Source: Acinetobacter nosocomialis (GTDB taxonomy: Bacteria > Pseudomonadota > Gammaproteobacteria > Pseudomonadales > Moraxellaceae). From it: a stretch of DNA of 64,000 nucleotides. The notes below the pieces were generated by a model. The model searched no databases, was not told where the DNA came from, and worked only from the letters and a program-made list of their open reading frames with translations. The stretch lies in NCBI GenBank assembly GCA_025736915.1, contig CP107049.1:3658001-3722000 (forward strand), written 5' to 3'. Numbering within the stretch: position 1 is the first letter of the stretch; every line of letters begins with the position of its first letter. Below, piece by piece: positions 26,513 to 35,603 of the stretch. The position numbers were made by a program, and so were the translations under genes.

Positions 26513-28359
26513 TAATCTTGACCCTGTACTACTTTTTGCTCAATAAGAAAACCGCCAGTTTGACGTTTCCATAATTGTGCATATATACCATCTTTGGCAA
26601 TTAATTCTTCATGAGTGCCTTGCTCTGCAATTTTACCTTCATCAAGAACAATTAAACGGTCCATTTGAGCAATGGTAGACAAACGGTGAGCAATTGCAAT
26701 AACTGTTTTATCTACCATCAGGTCATTTAAACTAGACTGAATAGCTGCTTCAACTTCTGAGTCTAATGCACTTGTTGCTTCATCTAATATTAAAATTGGT
26801 GCATCTTTTAAGAAAACACGTGCAATAGCGATACGTTGTCTTTGACCGCCTGAAAGTTTAACACCACGCTCACCCACCTGTGCGTCATAGCCAGAACGAC
26901 CTTTTAAGTCGACAAGTTGGGGAATAAACTCGGCTGCCCTTGCTTTATGTACTGCGCTTTGCATGTCTAGATCGGTTGCATCCGGACGGCCATATTTAAT
27001 GTTTTCAGCAACTGAGCGATGTAGTAGAGAGGTATCTTGAGTAACTAAAGCAATATTCGCTCTCAAACTATCTTGGGTAACATCTTCAATATTTTGCCCA
27101 TCAATTAAAATTGCACCTTCTTTAAGATGGTAAAAGTGTAAAAGTAATTGAATGAGGGTAGATTTTCCTGCACCTGAACGGCCAACGATACCAATCTTTT
27201 CACCCGCTTTAATATGTAGGTTAAAGTGATCGATGACATTTTTATTGTTATAGGCAAAGGTAACATCTTTAAATACGATTTCACCTTGCTTTACTGTAAG
27301 TGGTTTTGCATCTGGTTTGTCTTGAATATTGATTTTCTTACCAAGAGTTTGCATACCATCTTGAATAGTCCCAACATTCTCAAATAAAGCTGACATATGC
27401 CACATCATAAACTCAGCCATGCTATTCAGTTTTAAAATCATGGCGGTAGTCGCCGCAATTACACCTAATGCTGCTAAGCCTTGTGTCCATAGCCAAACTG
27501 CAGTACCAATTACACCTACAAATAAAACAGCAGAGAGTAAATTAATGCTGACTTCAAAAAGAGTACCTAAACGCATTTGCGCATAGACTGTTGACATAAA
27601 CTCTTTCATTGACGCTTTTGCATACTGGCTTTCACGACCAGCATGTGCAAATAATTTAACAGTTTGAATATTTGTATAAGCATCAGTTACACGGCCAGTC
27701 ATCACGGCACGAGCGTCAGCTTGTTGCTGTGAAACTTTGCTTAAACGTGGAATAAAGAACCAAGCACTTAATAAAAATAGTCCCAACCAAACCATAAGGG
27801 GAATAAGTAAAGTTGGTGAAATTGCACCCAGAACAATACTAACGGTAATAAAGTAAATGCTGACGTAAGCCAACATATCACCCAAAATTATCCAAAACTC
27901 GCGTATAGCTAATGCTGTTTGCATCACCTTTGCTGAAAGGCGTCCCGCAAAATCATTATGGAAAAAGTCTAGGCTTTGCTTTAATAAAAGGTTGTGGAAG
28001 CGCCAGCGTAAGCGCATTGGGAAAGTGCTATATAAAATTTGGTGTTTTATAACAGATTGAATATTAACAAATAAAATATTGGCGAATAAAACACTGATTA
28101 AAATAAGCATATTGGACGCATGTTGGCTTAAAAAGCTTTCAGGCTGGCTATTACTAAGCCAATCTACTAATTGTCCAATTTTTGAAAAAAGTAAGGCTTC
28201 AAAGCTAGCTGCACCAGCTGTACAAATAATCAGTAATAGTAAATATGGGCGTACACCCTCAGTAGCTTGCCAAACAAATGGGAAAAAGCGAGTTGGTAAG
28301 GGCTCATCCAGACCTTTGGTTGGATAAGGATCTACAAGTTTTTCAAACCACTTCAGCAT
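26512..28359 (-). CDS. ABC exporter, fused membrane and ATPase domains
   Basis: Type I exporter half-transporter, 615 residues. Six membrane helices span residues about 30-320; the ATPase follows with Walker A (GRSGAGKST), the Q-loop, the signature LSGGQRQRIAIAR, Walker B (ILILDEATSALDS) and the H-loop (IAHRLSTIA). It resembles the lipid- or multidrug-exporting B family, but the substrate cannot be read. The MsbA of this window is a separate gene at 47555. It forms an operon with the MaoC gene. Confidence 0.92.
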   Translation of the reverse strand: MLKWFEKLVDPYPTKGLDEPLPTRFFPFVWQATEGVRPYLLLLIICTAGAASFEALLFSKIGQLVDWLSNSQPESFLSQHASNMLILISVLFANILFVNIQSVIKHQILYSTFPMRLRWRFHNLLLKQSLDFFHNDFAGRLSAKVMQTALAIREFWIILGDMLAYVSIYFITVSIVLGAISPTLLIPLMVWLGLFLLSAWFFIPRLSKVSQQQADARAVMTGRVTDAYTNIQTVKLFAHAGRESQYAKASMKEFMSTVYAQMRLGTLFEVSINLLSAVLFVGVIGTAVWLWTQGLAALGVIAATTAMILKLNSMAEFMMWHMSALFENVGTIQDGMQTLGKKINIQDKPDAKPLTVKQGEIVFKDVTFAYNNKNVIDHFNLHIKAGEKIGIVGRSGAGKSTLIQLLLHFYHLKEGAILIDGQNIEDVTQDSLRANIALVTQDTSLLHRSVAENIKYGRPDATDLDMQSAVHKARAAEFIPQLVDLKGRSGYDAQVGERGVKLSGGQRQRIAIARVFLKDAPILILDEATSALDSEVEAAIQSSLNDLMVDKTVIAIAHRLSTIAQMDRLIVLDEGKIAEQGTHEELIAKDGIYAQLWKRQTGGFLIEQKVVQGQD

Positions 28360-28733
28360 GAATGACTACCTTTATACATCAGCTACTTTATTAAAATTTC
28401 GCAATTTAATTTGCAATAAAGTCAGTTAGATCAAACCTGATAAAGATGTTGATCTGTTGGGTGTGTGGGTACACGTCAAAGTCTATGTTGTATATCTTTG
28501 GCTAAAACTGACATGATTTAGACAAGACATAAATTTGGAATCGGGAAAAGCCTAAGAGGCATGGTAAAGACAAAATGTTTTATTCATTATATCGATAATA
28601 ATAGATGAAGTGGTGAATGAATTTGCCCAGAATGTAATTTTTATAAGATTTTTTAATAAATGATAAAATATTGATATTTACTGCTAAGCAGTATGAGCCT
28701 TTATCTCAATATTGATAAAGGCTCTCATAATAA
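28360..28733. other. Spacer between ABC exporter and DUF2058 gene
   Basis: 374 bp of AT-rich DNA that should hold the ABC exporter promoter (minus strand). Its right end carries the hairpin at 28695-28724. I see no ORF, repeat family or RNA gene. Confidence 0.45.
28695..28724. terminator. Hairpin downstream of the sstT cluster
   Basis: GAGCCTTTATC (28695-28705) pairs perfectly with GATAAAGGCTC (28714-28724), 8-base loop, just past the DUF2058 stop. No T-run follows on the minus strand, so it may stabilise the 3' end rather than terminate. Confidence 0.6.
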
Positions 28734-29270
28734 TTACCACATTAAGTCATCTGGAATTACATATGCTGCATATGGATCTTCTTCATCGGTAGTTTGTTCA
28801 TTTTTCTCTGCATTATTAATTAAAATAAAGCCTTGCATTTTTTGATCAATTTTTTCAGCCAAAGCCTTTGGTAGATACGCGTATTGATCTTGATCTTTTG
28901 CAATGACTAAACTACCTGTTACAAGTGCGTTGTAGACTTGCTGAGATAGGTATACTTTTTTAATTTTATTTTCATCAATAAATTGATATGCAACATCTCC
29001 AGCAAAATCTGCAATTTTATGTTGCTTAATCATTTGAATGATTGAAGCCTTTAATGCTTTTTCTTCGAGTTGCTGCTGCTTTTCTAGATTCAAAGCTTGG
29101 TCTTTTGCTTGCTTCTCTTTTTGAGCTTTTTCAATATTTGCTTTGATTTCTGCTTCATTACTTTGACCAGTACGCTGTTCATGCTGAGCTTGCTTGGTGA
29201 GTTTTTTTGCTTTTTTATTGTCAACTAAACCGGCTTTGAGTAACTGAGCTTGTAAGGCATTTTTAACCAT
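28734..29270 (-). CDS. DUF2058 family protein (YaiL-like)
   Basis: 178 residues. The first about 90 are a charged, Lys/Gln-rich helix (likely coiled coil; QAQLLKAGLVDNKKAKKLTKQ at the start), the second half a compact domain (DFAGDVAYQFIDENKIKKVYLS ... LVIAKDQDQYAYLPKALAEKI). This is the DUF2058 layout; E. coli YaiL is thought to associate with nucleic acid, but the function is not settled. It lies 3 bases after the DUF1275 gene in the sstT cluster. Confidence 0.88.
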   Translation of the reverse strand: MVKNALQAQLLKAGLVDNKKAKKLTKQAQHEQRTGQSNEAEIKANIEKAQKEKQAKDQALNLEKQQQLEEKALKASIIQMIKQHKIADFAGDVAYQFIDENKIKKVYLSQQVYNALVTGSLVIAKDQDQYAYLPKALAEKIDQKMQGFILINNAEKNEQTTDEEDPYAAYVIPDDLMW

Positions 29271-29273
29271 GAC

Positions 29274-29954
29274 TTAATCCGAATCTGAAGAGGAAGAACT
29301 ATGAAAATAAACGGCCCAATACGAAATACTGAGAGTTAAGCTTAAAATTGCTGGAAGCAAAAATGATTGCAATTTTAAGTAGGGGTGAACTGAAGCAGCA
29401 ATTATACCACCAATAAGAAAACCTGAAAAAATAAGTAGATGTAAAATTATACGACGGTTTTCAACTTTTAAACCACGTGCCATATAACCAAGCGCAAGAC
29501 CAAGGTCTGTTAAGACACCCGATAAATGAGTGGTTCTGATAATGGTTCCTTTATAATGGCTAACCATGGCATTTTGTAACCCCATAGCGACACAGGCCCA
29601 TAATAATCCATATTTAGGAAAATAAGGCAGTAATAACCAGCAAAGGAAAATGAAGAGAGCAACGAGGCTTAAAGGAAGGCCATATCGACGGCCTAATTTA
29701 AAATGGCTATTACCTAAAATAAAGCCGCTATAAAATGATCCACATACGTAACACAGTATAACAAGTACTAAATATATGATGTGTTCAAATTGCCAGTTTA
29801 CCAAACTCATAGCTAGCATACTGACATTACCTGTCATATGCGAAACTGACTGATGTAAAAGGGTGATTAGCCCTAATACATTAATCATTCCGGCATTTAT
29901 AGCCAGTAAAAAGGCACCAACTTGGAACCAGTTTGGTAAACGTTGAAATGGCAT
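29274..29954 (-). CDS. DUF1275 (YoaK) family membrane protein
   Basis: 226 residues with about six membrane helices. The family pattern is NAGMINVLGLITLLHQSVSHMTGNVS near the start and LQNAMVSHYKGTIIRTTHLSGVLTDLG in the middle. Function of the family is unknown; transport is likely. It lies 5 bases after sstT and 3 before the DUF2058 gene, so the three are probably one transcript. Confidence 0.9.
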   Translation of the reverse strand: MPFQRLPNWFQVGAFLLAINAGMINVLGLITLLHQSVSHMTGNVSMLAMSLVNWQFEHIIYLVLVILCYVCGSFYSGFILGNSHFKLGRRYGLPLSLVALFIFLCWLLLPYFPKYGLLWACVAMGLQNAMVSHYKGTIIRTTHLSGVLTDLGLALGYMARGLKVENRRIILHLLIFSGFLIGGIIAASVHPYLKLQSFLLPAILSLTLSISYWAVYFHSSSSSDSD

Positions 29955-29959
29955 GTTCT

Positions 29960-31162
29960 CTAAGAGTTTTGTTTTGAGCGAATATCAACTGCGGCTGTAA
30001 ATAAAACATCGGTAGATGAGTTAAGAGCCGTTTCCGTTGAATCTTGTAATACACTAATAATCATACCCACTGCAACAACTTGCATCGCAATTTCTGATGA
30101 AATACCAAATAAACTACAAGCGACTGGAATTAAAAGTAATGAACCACCTGCAACCCCAGATGCTCCACATGCTGAAACTGTAGCGACTACAGATAAAATA
30201 ATCATAGTTGCTAAATCAACATGAATTCCTAAAGTATGGACAGTTGCCAAGGTAAGCACAGTAATCGTAACAGCTGCACCAGCCATGTTAACAGTAGCAC
30301 CTAAAGGAATAGAAACGCTTGCAGTAGATGGGTTAACACCTAAACGTTCAGCTAAATCGAGATTAACTGGAATGTTAGCTGCTGAGCTGCGGGTGAAGAA
30401 TGCGGTAATACCACTTTCTTTTAAGCATTTAAAAACAAGTGGGTATGGGTTACCACGAATTGTTAAACCCACCAAAATTGGATTAACTACAAGGGCAACA
30501 AAAAGCATTGTTCCTAGTAGAACAGCTAATAATTGTGCATAGCTTTCAAGCGTTGCTAAACCAGCATCGGCAAAAGTTACTGCCACTAAACCAAAAATAC
30601 CCACCGGAGCAAATGCAATCACTTTATGAATAATCACGCTCACTGCATGTGAAACATCATGCATTACTTGTTTAGTGGTATCTGAGCTGTGGCGCATTGC
30701 TAAACCGAGACCAATCGCCCATGCAAGAATACCAATAAAGTTTGCTTCGCTAATCGCTTGTACTGGGTTTGCAATAAAACTTAAAAGCAAGTTTTTTAAT
30801 ATATCAGCGAGACTACCTGGCGCTTGTAAGTTGTTATGCGAAACAGTGTTGAGAAATAAAGTGCTTGGAAAAGATAAGCTTGCTACAACAGCACTAAAAG
30901 CGGCTAATAACATACCTACTACATATAATAGTAAGACTGGACGTAAATTTGCACTGTGACCAACCTGAAAGTTGGCAATTGATGAGAGAACTAGGACAAA
31001 GACTAAAATAGGGGCAACCGATTTCAATGCTTTAATGAACAGTTCACCAAACAAGCTTAGGTAGGGCGTAACGTTTGGAAATAAGAGAGCAACGCCTATC
31101 CCTAAAATAATGGCGATAATAATTTTGGTGACTAAGCTTAATCGAGAAAAGAATTCAAGCAT
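29960..31162 (-). CDS. sstT: Sodium/serine-threonine symporter SstT
   Basis: Imports serine and threonine with sodium; dicarboxylate/amino-acid:cation symporter (DAACS) family. 400 residues, with the hallmark sequences [23 protein letters not shown] (serine-rich re-entrant loop), [14 protein letters not shown] and a [19 protein letters not shown] helix near the end. First gene of a three-gene minus-strand cluster with DUF1275 and DUF2058 proteins. Confidence 0.95.
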   Translation of the reverse strand: MLEFFSRLSLVTKIIIAIILGIGVALLFPNVTPYLSLFGELFIKALKSVAPILVFVLVLSSIANFQVGHSANLRPVLLLYVVGMLLAAFSAVVASLSFPSTLFLNTVSHNNLQAPGSLADILKNLLLSFIANPVQAISEANFIGILAWAIGLGLAMRHSSDTTKQVMHDVSHAVSVIIHKVIAFAPVGIFGLVAVTFADAGLATLESYAQLLAVLLGTMLFVALVVNPILVGLTIRGNPYPLVFKCLKESGITAFFTRSSAANIPVNLDLAERLGVNPSTASVSIPLGATVNMAGAAVTITVLTLATVHTLGIHVDLATMIILSVVATVSACGASGVAGGSLLLIPVACSLFGISSEIAMQVVAVGMIISVLQDSTETALNSSTDVLFTAAVDIRSKQNS

Positions 31163-31580
31163 ATAAAGGCCTTATTAACCTATTCGTGGCTAAAGGTTGA
31201 ACAAGCGGAGTATTTTATACTTAAGTGATGTGAATCTTAAGCTTTTTTATACTCACTAATCATATTTATAAAAAATGGTAATATTAAGTATTTGTTTTTA
31301 AAATAGTAAAATTTGAATGCTAGAGTAATTAAAATAATGTTTTGCTTATATTACAGACAATAATGGAAATAAGTAAACTTAATTATTGAGGGTTAAGACG
31401 AGTTAAGGGAGATATAAAAAGAAATAGAGAGATTATTTTTGTTTTCAATAGATTTGAATGTTAGAAAAACTACGCGAATTTTCAGTCCTCTTTGCTTGGA
31501 TCATTACCAGCTACCAAGTTGAAAAATCGCATATTTCAGGAATACATTAATATTATTATAATTTTATAAGTTCAGCGCAG
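31163..31580. other. Spacer upstream of sstT
   Basis: 418 bp of AT-rich DNA between the sstT start and the 3' end of the ArsR gene, both minus strand. It should hold the sstT promoter. A CTTGG ... CCAAG inverted repeat (about 31495-31518) is seen but has no assigned role. No ORF supported. Confidence 0.45.
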
Positions 31581-31889
31581 TTATTCTATACAGTATAACT
31601 GATAAAGCGTATTTAAAATGGAGTGCATCTTATCATCCTTTATGGAGTAGAAAATTTGTTTGCCATCACGACGTGTTGAAACGACATCACTTTTACGTAG
31701 CATCATCAATTGTTGTGAAAGGGTGGGTTGGGTGATTTGTGTTTTCTCTTCGATTTGAGAGACATTCAACTCCTCATGAGCTAAGTGACATAAAATTAAT
31801 AAACGGTCAGTGTTAGCTAAAGACTTTAATGTTCCTACGACTGAATCAGCCGCATTTTTCATTTCTTCAATTTGGAGTCCATCTTTCAT
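31581..31889 (-). CDS. bigR: ArsR-family regulator with BigR/SqrR-like cysteine pair
   Basis: 102-residue winged-helix repressor (QIEEKTQITQPTLSQQLMMLRKSDVVSTRRDGKQIFYS). Two cysteines, Cys34 (ILCHL) and Cys100 (LYCIE), are 66 residues apart, the spacing I recall for the persulfide-sensing pair of BigR and SqrR (Cys42/108 and Cys41/107). No metal-binding ArsR motif (ELCVCDL) is present. It is therefore probably a reactive-sulfur sensor; the symbol is a proposal. No sulfide-oxidising genes flank it here. Confidence 0.82.
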   Translation of the reverse strand: MKDGLQIEEMKNAADSVVGTLKSLANTDRLLILCHLAHEELNVSQIEEKTQITQPTLSQQLMMLRKSDVVSTRRDGKQIFYSIKDDKMHSILNTLYQLYCIE

Positions 31890-32186
31890 ACTTTATACCT
31901 ATATCAATATGGCCGGCATAGTATAGATTGATCTTATGAAAATGAATGTAGCAAAACTAATCAATCCAATTGTTTTTGTTGAAAAGGTTTATAAGTGTAA
32001 TTGATAAATATATAGCATTATTAAGGTATAACAATAATTTGTAGTTGTTTTGTGTCAAAAGTGTTGCATTGTGTGAGAAGCGTAATTGTTAAGTATAAAT
32101 GAAACAATGTCAAAGAAAATAAATCCTCTTTTTTGCTCTATCAATAGTTAATTCTGATTTATGTTTAAAAGGGGAATAAAAAAAGA

Positions 32187-32214
32187 TTGAGTTTTTACTT
32201 TTTAAGGATATAAT
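32187..32214 (+). promoter_or_regulatory. Strong-looking orphan promoter
   Basis: TTGAGT (32187-32192), a 16-base spacer and a perfect TATAAT (32209-32214) on the plus strand. It points toward the 3' end of the minus-strand tetR gene, and no plus-strand gene follows. Confidence 0.6.
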
Positions 32215-32220
32215 CAATCC

Positions 32221-32367
32221 TGTACAGACAGGTCTGTATATTCTAGTTTGGGATGTATAGTCCAAAAAAAACGTCTAACTCTAGACTAGAATGACTTTCA
32301 GACGCAGCGTGATGAATAAGAAGAAGATTCAACAATATAAGAAGAATAATATCACGCTTTATTTTTT
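32221..32367 (+). ncRNA. Candidate short RNA from the orphan promoter
   Basis: A transcript starting near 32221 would run about 145 bases to AGCGTGAT (32306-32313) pairing with ATCACGCT (32351-32358), followed by a T-rich run. The loop of 37 bases is long for an intrinsic terminator, so this is tentative. It would overlap the tetR stop codon region as antisense. Confidence 0.3.
32223..32238. promoter_or_regulatory. TetR-type operator candidate
   Basis: Inverted repeat TACAGAC (32223-32229), AG, GTCTGTA (32232-32238). Seven-base arms with a 2-base centre are typical of TetR-family operators. It lies where transcription from the promoter at 32187-32214 would start, so a bound repressor would block it. 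Confidence 0.6.
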
Positions 32368-32932
32368 AGTGTGCAACTTTTTCAAATTCAATAAGTTTCT
32401 CTACACGCTTCCAATAGTCATAAATTTTTACTGAGCCATGTTCGACCTGAGCTTGAATGGTCATGCCTTCTAATATATTGACTAATAACAATGCCAGAGG
32501 ACGAGACTCTTCAATTTCATGCTGGACGAGAAGGTCTTGCATGAGTTGCGTTAACCATATTTTATATAAAGTCGCTGGTTGATGTGTTGAAGGGTATTGT
32601 TTTAATACTTCTTCTAAAGCTTTTTGAAACATACAGCCATTAAAGTCTTCGCTATTAAACCAATCTGAATACCATAAGAAAATTGCTTTGATACGACTCA
32701 ACGGGTCGTTTTCATCTTCTTTAGATATAGCAGCAGTCAGAGAATTCTGTAAAAGTGAGTTTCTTAATAATAAACACTCTTCAATAAGTTTCTCTTTTGA
32801 AGGGAAGTATTTATAAAATGTCATTTTTGCTACACCAGACTCACTGATGATACGATCAACCCCTATAGAGTTATAACTATATGAGTTAAAAAGTCTTAAA
32901 GCAGTGGTAATGATGTCATCTTTTTTTGACAT
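32366..32932 (-). CDS. TetR-family transcriptional regulator
   Basis: 188 residues. The N-terminal helix-turn-helix is standard (ISESGVAKMTFYKYFPSKEKLIEECL); the C-terminal domain is a TetR_C-type ligand fold (HEIEESRPLALLLVNILEGMTIQAQVEHGS). No divergent target gene adjoins it. Neither a downstream partner nor a copy of the 32223 operator is seen in its own promoter. The ligand is unknown; family members often control a nearby oxidoreductase or efflux gene. Confidence 0.9.
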   Translation of the reverse strand: MSKKDDIITTALRLFNSYSYNSIGVDRIISESGVAKMTFYKYFPSKEKLIEECLLLRNSLLQNSLTAAISKEDENDPLSRIKAIFLWYSDWFNSEDFNGCMFQKALEEVLKQYPSTHQPATLYKIWLTQLMQDLLVQHEIEESRPLALLLVNILEGMTIQAQVEHGSVKIYDYWKRVEKLIEFEKVAH

Positions 32933-33293
32933 ATTTTAGTAGCCTCACACAAAAAAATTGCTCTTAGCCTAAATGGTCGAGTGTATAAATAAAAAGCACG
33001 AACGCACAATTTTACATTGTATTGATTGTTATTGATAGGAAAAAATGGGTTTTTTAAAAGCAATAGAAGTTCAAAGCATAATGCTCTAGATGTGAATTTT
33101 ATATTTATTAAAAAAATTTCTATGTCTTAATCAGACGTATTAACTAGATAATTTTTTGATGTAGAAAAATAAATTTATACCATAGACATACAGCCATAAA
33201 ATAGATTTAAAGAATGGTATATTTAAGCATGTATTTATAAAAGAAAAAAGGAGAAATTTTATAAATTCCTCCTTTTAATGTATTTAGACGATA
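32933..33293. other. Spacer upstream of the tetR gene
   Basis: 361 bp, very AT-rich, between the tetR start and the roxA stop, both minus strand. It should hold the tetR promoter. Nothing else supported: no ORF, repeat or hairpin with a T-run. Confidence 0.45.
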
Positions 33294-34457
33294 TTATTCT
33301 GCAGGTGGCAGTAACATAAGAATTGAATCATTCAATAATTGAACAATATTCTCTAAAATATCTAAACTGCTCAGCTGGTCGTTGAAAGGGATGCTTTCTC
33401 CATCTGCAATTGCTTTGAGTTGAGTGGCAAAAGATTCCACTATTGGTAAATCTTCTCCATTACCCCAAAACTTTAAAGTGCCATTTTGTTCTGTATAAAG
33501 TAGACGAGAAGCTGGTTCAAGCAATAGTTCATAACCTTCTGACAAAATAGCATTGAGATCTTCAATTTCGATTTCGTCTGGTTCAGGAATGTTATCTGGA
33601 TATTTAGGCTCAGTCATATACGCCATGATGGCAGCATCAAGTACTGATGAGTTTTGCAACTGAGCTAAAACTAACTCTCTTAAATAAGCCAATTCTTCTT
33701 TATTAATTTCACCAACTTGAGGAAGGTTCTTTCTAGCAATATCTACAACTGGATTCTGTAGTAATTCATCAGTCGCAAATTGATCGCTAATTCTATCGAT
33801 CATGCCTGAAACATTAGGCATACGGAAACCAAATGAGAAAGTTAAACAATCATCTTCGGCAACGCCATAATGTGATAATCCTGGTGGGACATATAATAAG
33901 TCACCAGGTGCTAAAACTTCATCAAAATGAACATCGATTTCTGGCAATAGCTTTAATGGTTGATTAGGAACAAGTTCAGTGCTTGCATCACACATTTGGC
34001 CTAATTGCCAACGACGGTGTCCATGTCCTTGAACAAGAAATACATCATAAAAGTCAAAATGTTTTCCAACTGAACCACCTTTAGGAGCATAAGAAACCAT
34101 GATGTCATCACGACGCCATTGGGGAATGAAAGGAAATTTCTTCCATAAACCAGCTAAATCAAATGAATAATGATCAACCGCTTGTACCAAGAGTGTCCAT
34201 AACTTTGGTAATTTTTGAAAGTCACCTTTGGTTAGAGGAGACGACTTTACATGCCATTCATTTGGATTTTTGTCTTTCTGACGGATAAGACGCGCACTAA
34301 CATGATCTTCTAAAGCGAATTCTCTCACATCATTTGGCTCTAACATGCCAATGATTTCAGGCATGGCATTACGCACAAGTAATGGTTTTTTCTGCCAATA
34401 TTCTGTTAAAAACTGTTCAGCAGTAATGCCGCCTAGAACGGTTAAAGGTTCTGTCAT
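33294..34457 (-). CDS. roxA: Ribosomal protein uL16 arginine hydroxylase (RoxA/YcfD, JmjC cupin)
   Basis: Iron and 2-oxoglutarate oxygenase that hydroxylates an arginine of ribosomal protein L16. The iron-binding HxD is in GKHFDFYDVFLVQ and the distal His in PPGLSHYGVA; the N-terminal QKKPLLVRNA and the RRWQLG segment match YcfD. 387 residues, the normal length, with a C-terminal winged-helix region. Located 31 bases after the Maf gene, so probably co-transcribed with it. Confidence 0.92.
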   Translation of the reverse strand: MTEPLTVLGGITAEQFLTEYWQKKPLLVRNAMPEIIGMLEPNDVREFALEDHVSARLIRQKDKNPNEWHVKSSPLTKGDFQKLPKLWTLLVQAVDHYSFDLAGLWKKFPFIPQWRRDDIMVSYAPKGGSVGKHFDFYDVFLVQGHGHRRWQLGQMCDASTELVPNQPLKLLPEIDVHFDEVLAPGDLLYVPPGLSHYGVAEDDCLTFSFGFRMPNVSGMIDRISDQFATDELLQNPVVDIARKNLPQVGEINKEELAYLRELVLAQLQNSSVLDAAIMAYMTEPKYPDNIPEPDEIEIEDLNAILSEGYELLLEPASRLLYTEQNGTLKFWGNGEDLPIVESFATQLKAIADGESIPFNDQLSSLDILENIVQLLNDSILMLLPPAE

Positions 34458-34488
34458 GGAGATAACCTATAAGTTAAGCTAAAAAATA

Positions 34489-35082
34489 TTAAGGAATTTG
34501 AAGTTCAAGCTGTCTTAAAATCTGACAAAGCTGAATCATGGGTAAACCCATTAGGGTGGTTTGATCTTGGCCTATCATTTTCTCGAATAAACTAATGCCA
34601 AGACTTTCACACTTAAAACTTCCAGCACAATGAAGGGGTTGGTCTAAATCGACATATCTCTCGATTTCAAGCTGAGTTAAATTGCGAAATTTAACTTGAT
34701 AATGTTCAACTAGAGTATGTTCAAAGTTTTTTTCAAGACATTGGACGCTTAAGGCTGTACTAAAAAAAACTGTTCTGGCTGAATTTGCTGTTAACTGAGC
34801 TTTTGCATTTTCAATAGTTAATGGCTTGCCAATAAAATCATGAGGTGCATGTTCTCGCCATGCGACTTGATCTGATCCAATTACAATCGCTTGAGGATTT
34901 TTCTGAGCAATCACCTGAGCTTTAGTAAATGCTAGTCTTTTCGCTAAATCATCAGCATGAGTCTCGCCACGAGGACTCTCATCAATATCTGGACTAATAC
35001 AGATATATTCGATTCCCAAACGATTCATCAAATCCTTACGTGTTTGACTACTCGATGCCAAAATAATTTGGGGGTGTTTCAT
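34489..35082 (-). CDS. yceF: 7-methyl-GTP pyrophosphatase (Maf/YceF family)
   Basis: Hydrolyses modified nucleotides such as m7GTP, keeping them out of nucleic acids. Match to YceF is good: ILASSSQTRKDLMNRLGI, IVIGSDQVAW and the subgroup block PLHCAGSFKCESLGISLFEK. The frame is open to 35211, but the ATG at 35082 shares a base with the stop of the DUF2237 gene (TAATG) and gives 197 residues, the usual size. Confidence 0.93.
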   Translation of the reverse strand: MKHPQIILASSSQTRKDLMNRLGIEYICISPDIDESPRGETHADDLAKRLAFTKAQVIAQKNPQAIVIGSDQVAWREHAPHDFIGKPLTIENAKAQLTANSARTVFFSTALSVQCLEKNFEHTLVEHYQVKFRNLTQLEIERYVDLDQPLHCAGSFKCESLGISLFEKMIGQDQTTLMGLPMIQLCQILRQLELQIP

Positions 35083-35465
35083 TACACTGCATATTCCATC
35101 AATACATCTAATGGGACATAGCTTAATACTGCTTGATGGCAGGCATGAAGTTTGACAGGTGGTGCTTGACCAGCTTGATATGCTTCTACCCAACGAGTTA
35201 CGCAAATGCACCAGAAGTCACCTGGTTGTAGACCTGGAAAACCAGCTTCCGGTAGAGGCGTAATGAGATCGTTGCCAACTTTTTGCGAAAAATTTAAAAA
35301 CTCAGATGTCATTTGAGCACATACGGTATGTTGCCCAAGATCTGTTACAGCTGTATGGCAAAAACCATTTCGAAAATAACCCGTAATAGGGTCAAAACAG
35401 CAGCTTGCTAAAGGTTCACCTAAAACATTTAAACGATTGATTTGTGGATCTGGATGAATAGACAT
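35082..35465 (-). CDS. DUF2237 family protein
   Basis: 127 residues. The DUF2237 signature is present: LNVLGEPLASCCFDPITGYFRNGFC and GDFWCICVTRWVEAYQAG, with conserved cysteines in both. Function is unknown; the family is sometimes a neighbour of Maf proteins, as here, where it is translationally coupled to the YceF gene. Divergent from pgk. Confidence 0.9.
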   Translation of the reverse strand: MSIHPDPQINRLNVLGEPLASCCFDPITGYFRNGFCHTAVTDLGQHTVCAQMTSEFLNFSQKVGNDLITPLPEAGFPGLQPGDFWCICVTRWVEAYQAGQAPPVKLHACHQAVLSYVPLDVLMEYAV

Positions 35466-35603
35466 AATGGATGAAATATTAAATTACTACCTCTATCATA
35501 ATCAAAACTTTGGCTTTCTACAGCTTTTATGCAAAAAAACTAACCTTTTTTGATGTAATCATTTAAAATTGGCGCGTTTTTAAAATCATAAAGAGAGCTT
35601 TAC

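Larger units (their letters stand above)
31890..32365. other. Spacer between arsR-type and tetR genes, with orphan promoter
   Basis: 476 bp without an assigned gene. Besides the promoter of the ArsR gene it contains a well-formed plus-strand promoter, a TetR-type operator and a possible terminator, described separately. A 46-codon plus-strand frame starts at 32291 and runs into the tetR 3' end; I do not call it a gene. Confidence 0.55.

Noticed and set aside
32291..32431. Short plus-strand frame running into the tetR 3' end
   Set aside because: No ribosome site, AT-driven composition (many Lys, Asn, Phe, Tyr) and complete overlap with tetR in its second half.
35083..35211. N-terminal extension of the Maf gene to 35211
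   Set aside because: It would overlap DUF2237 coding sequence; the coupled TAATG at 35082 is the natural start.
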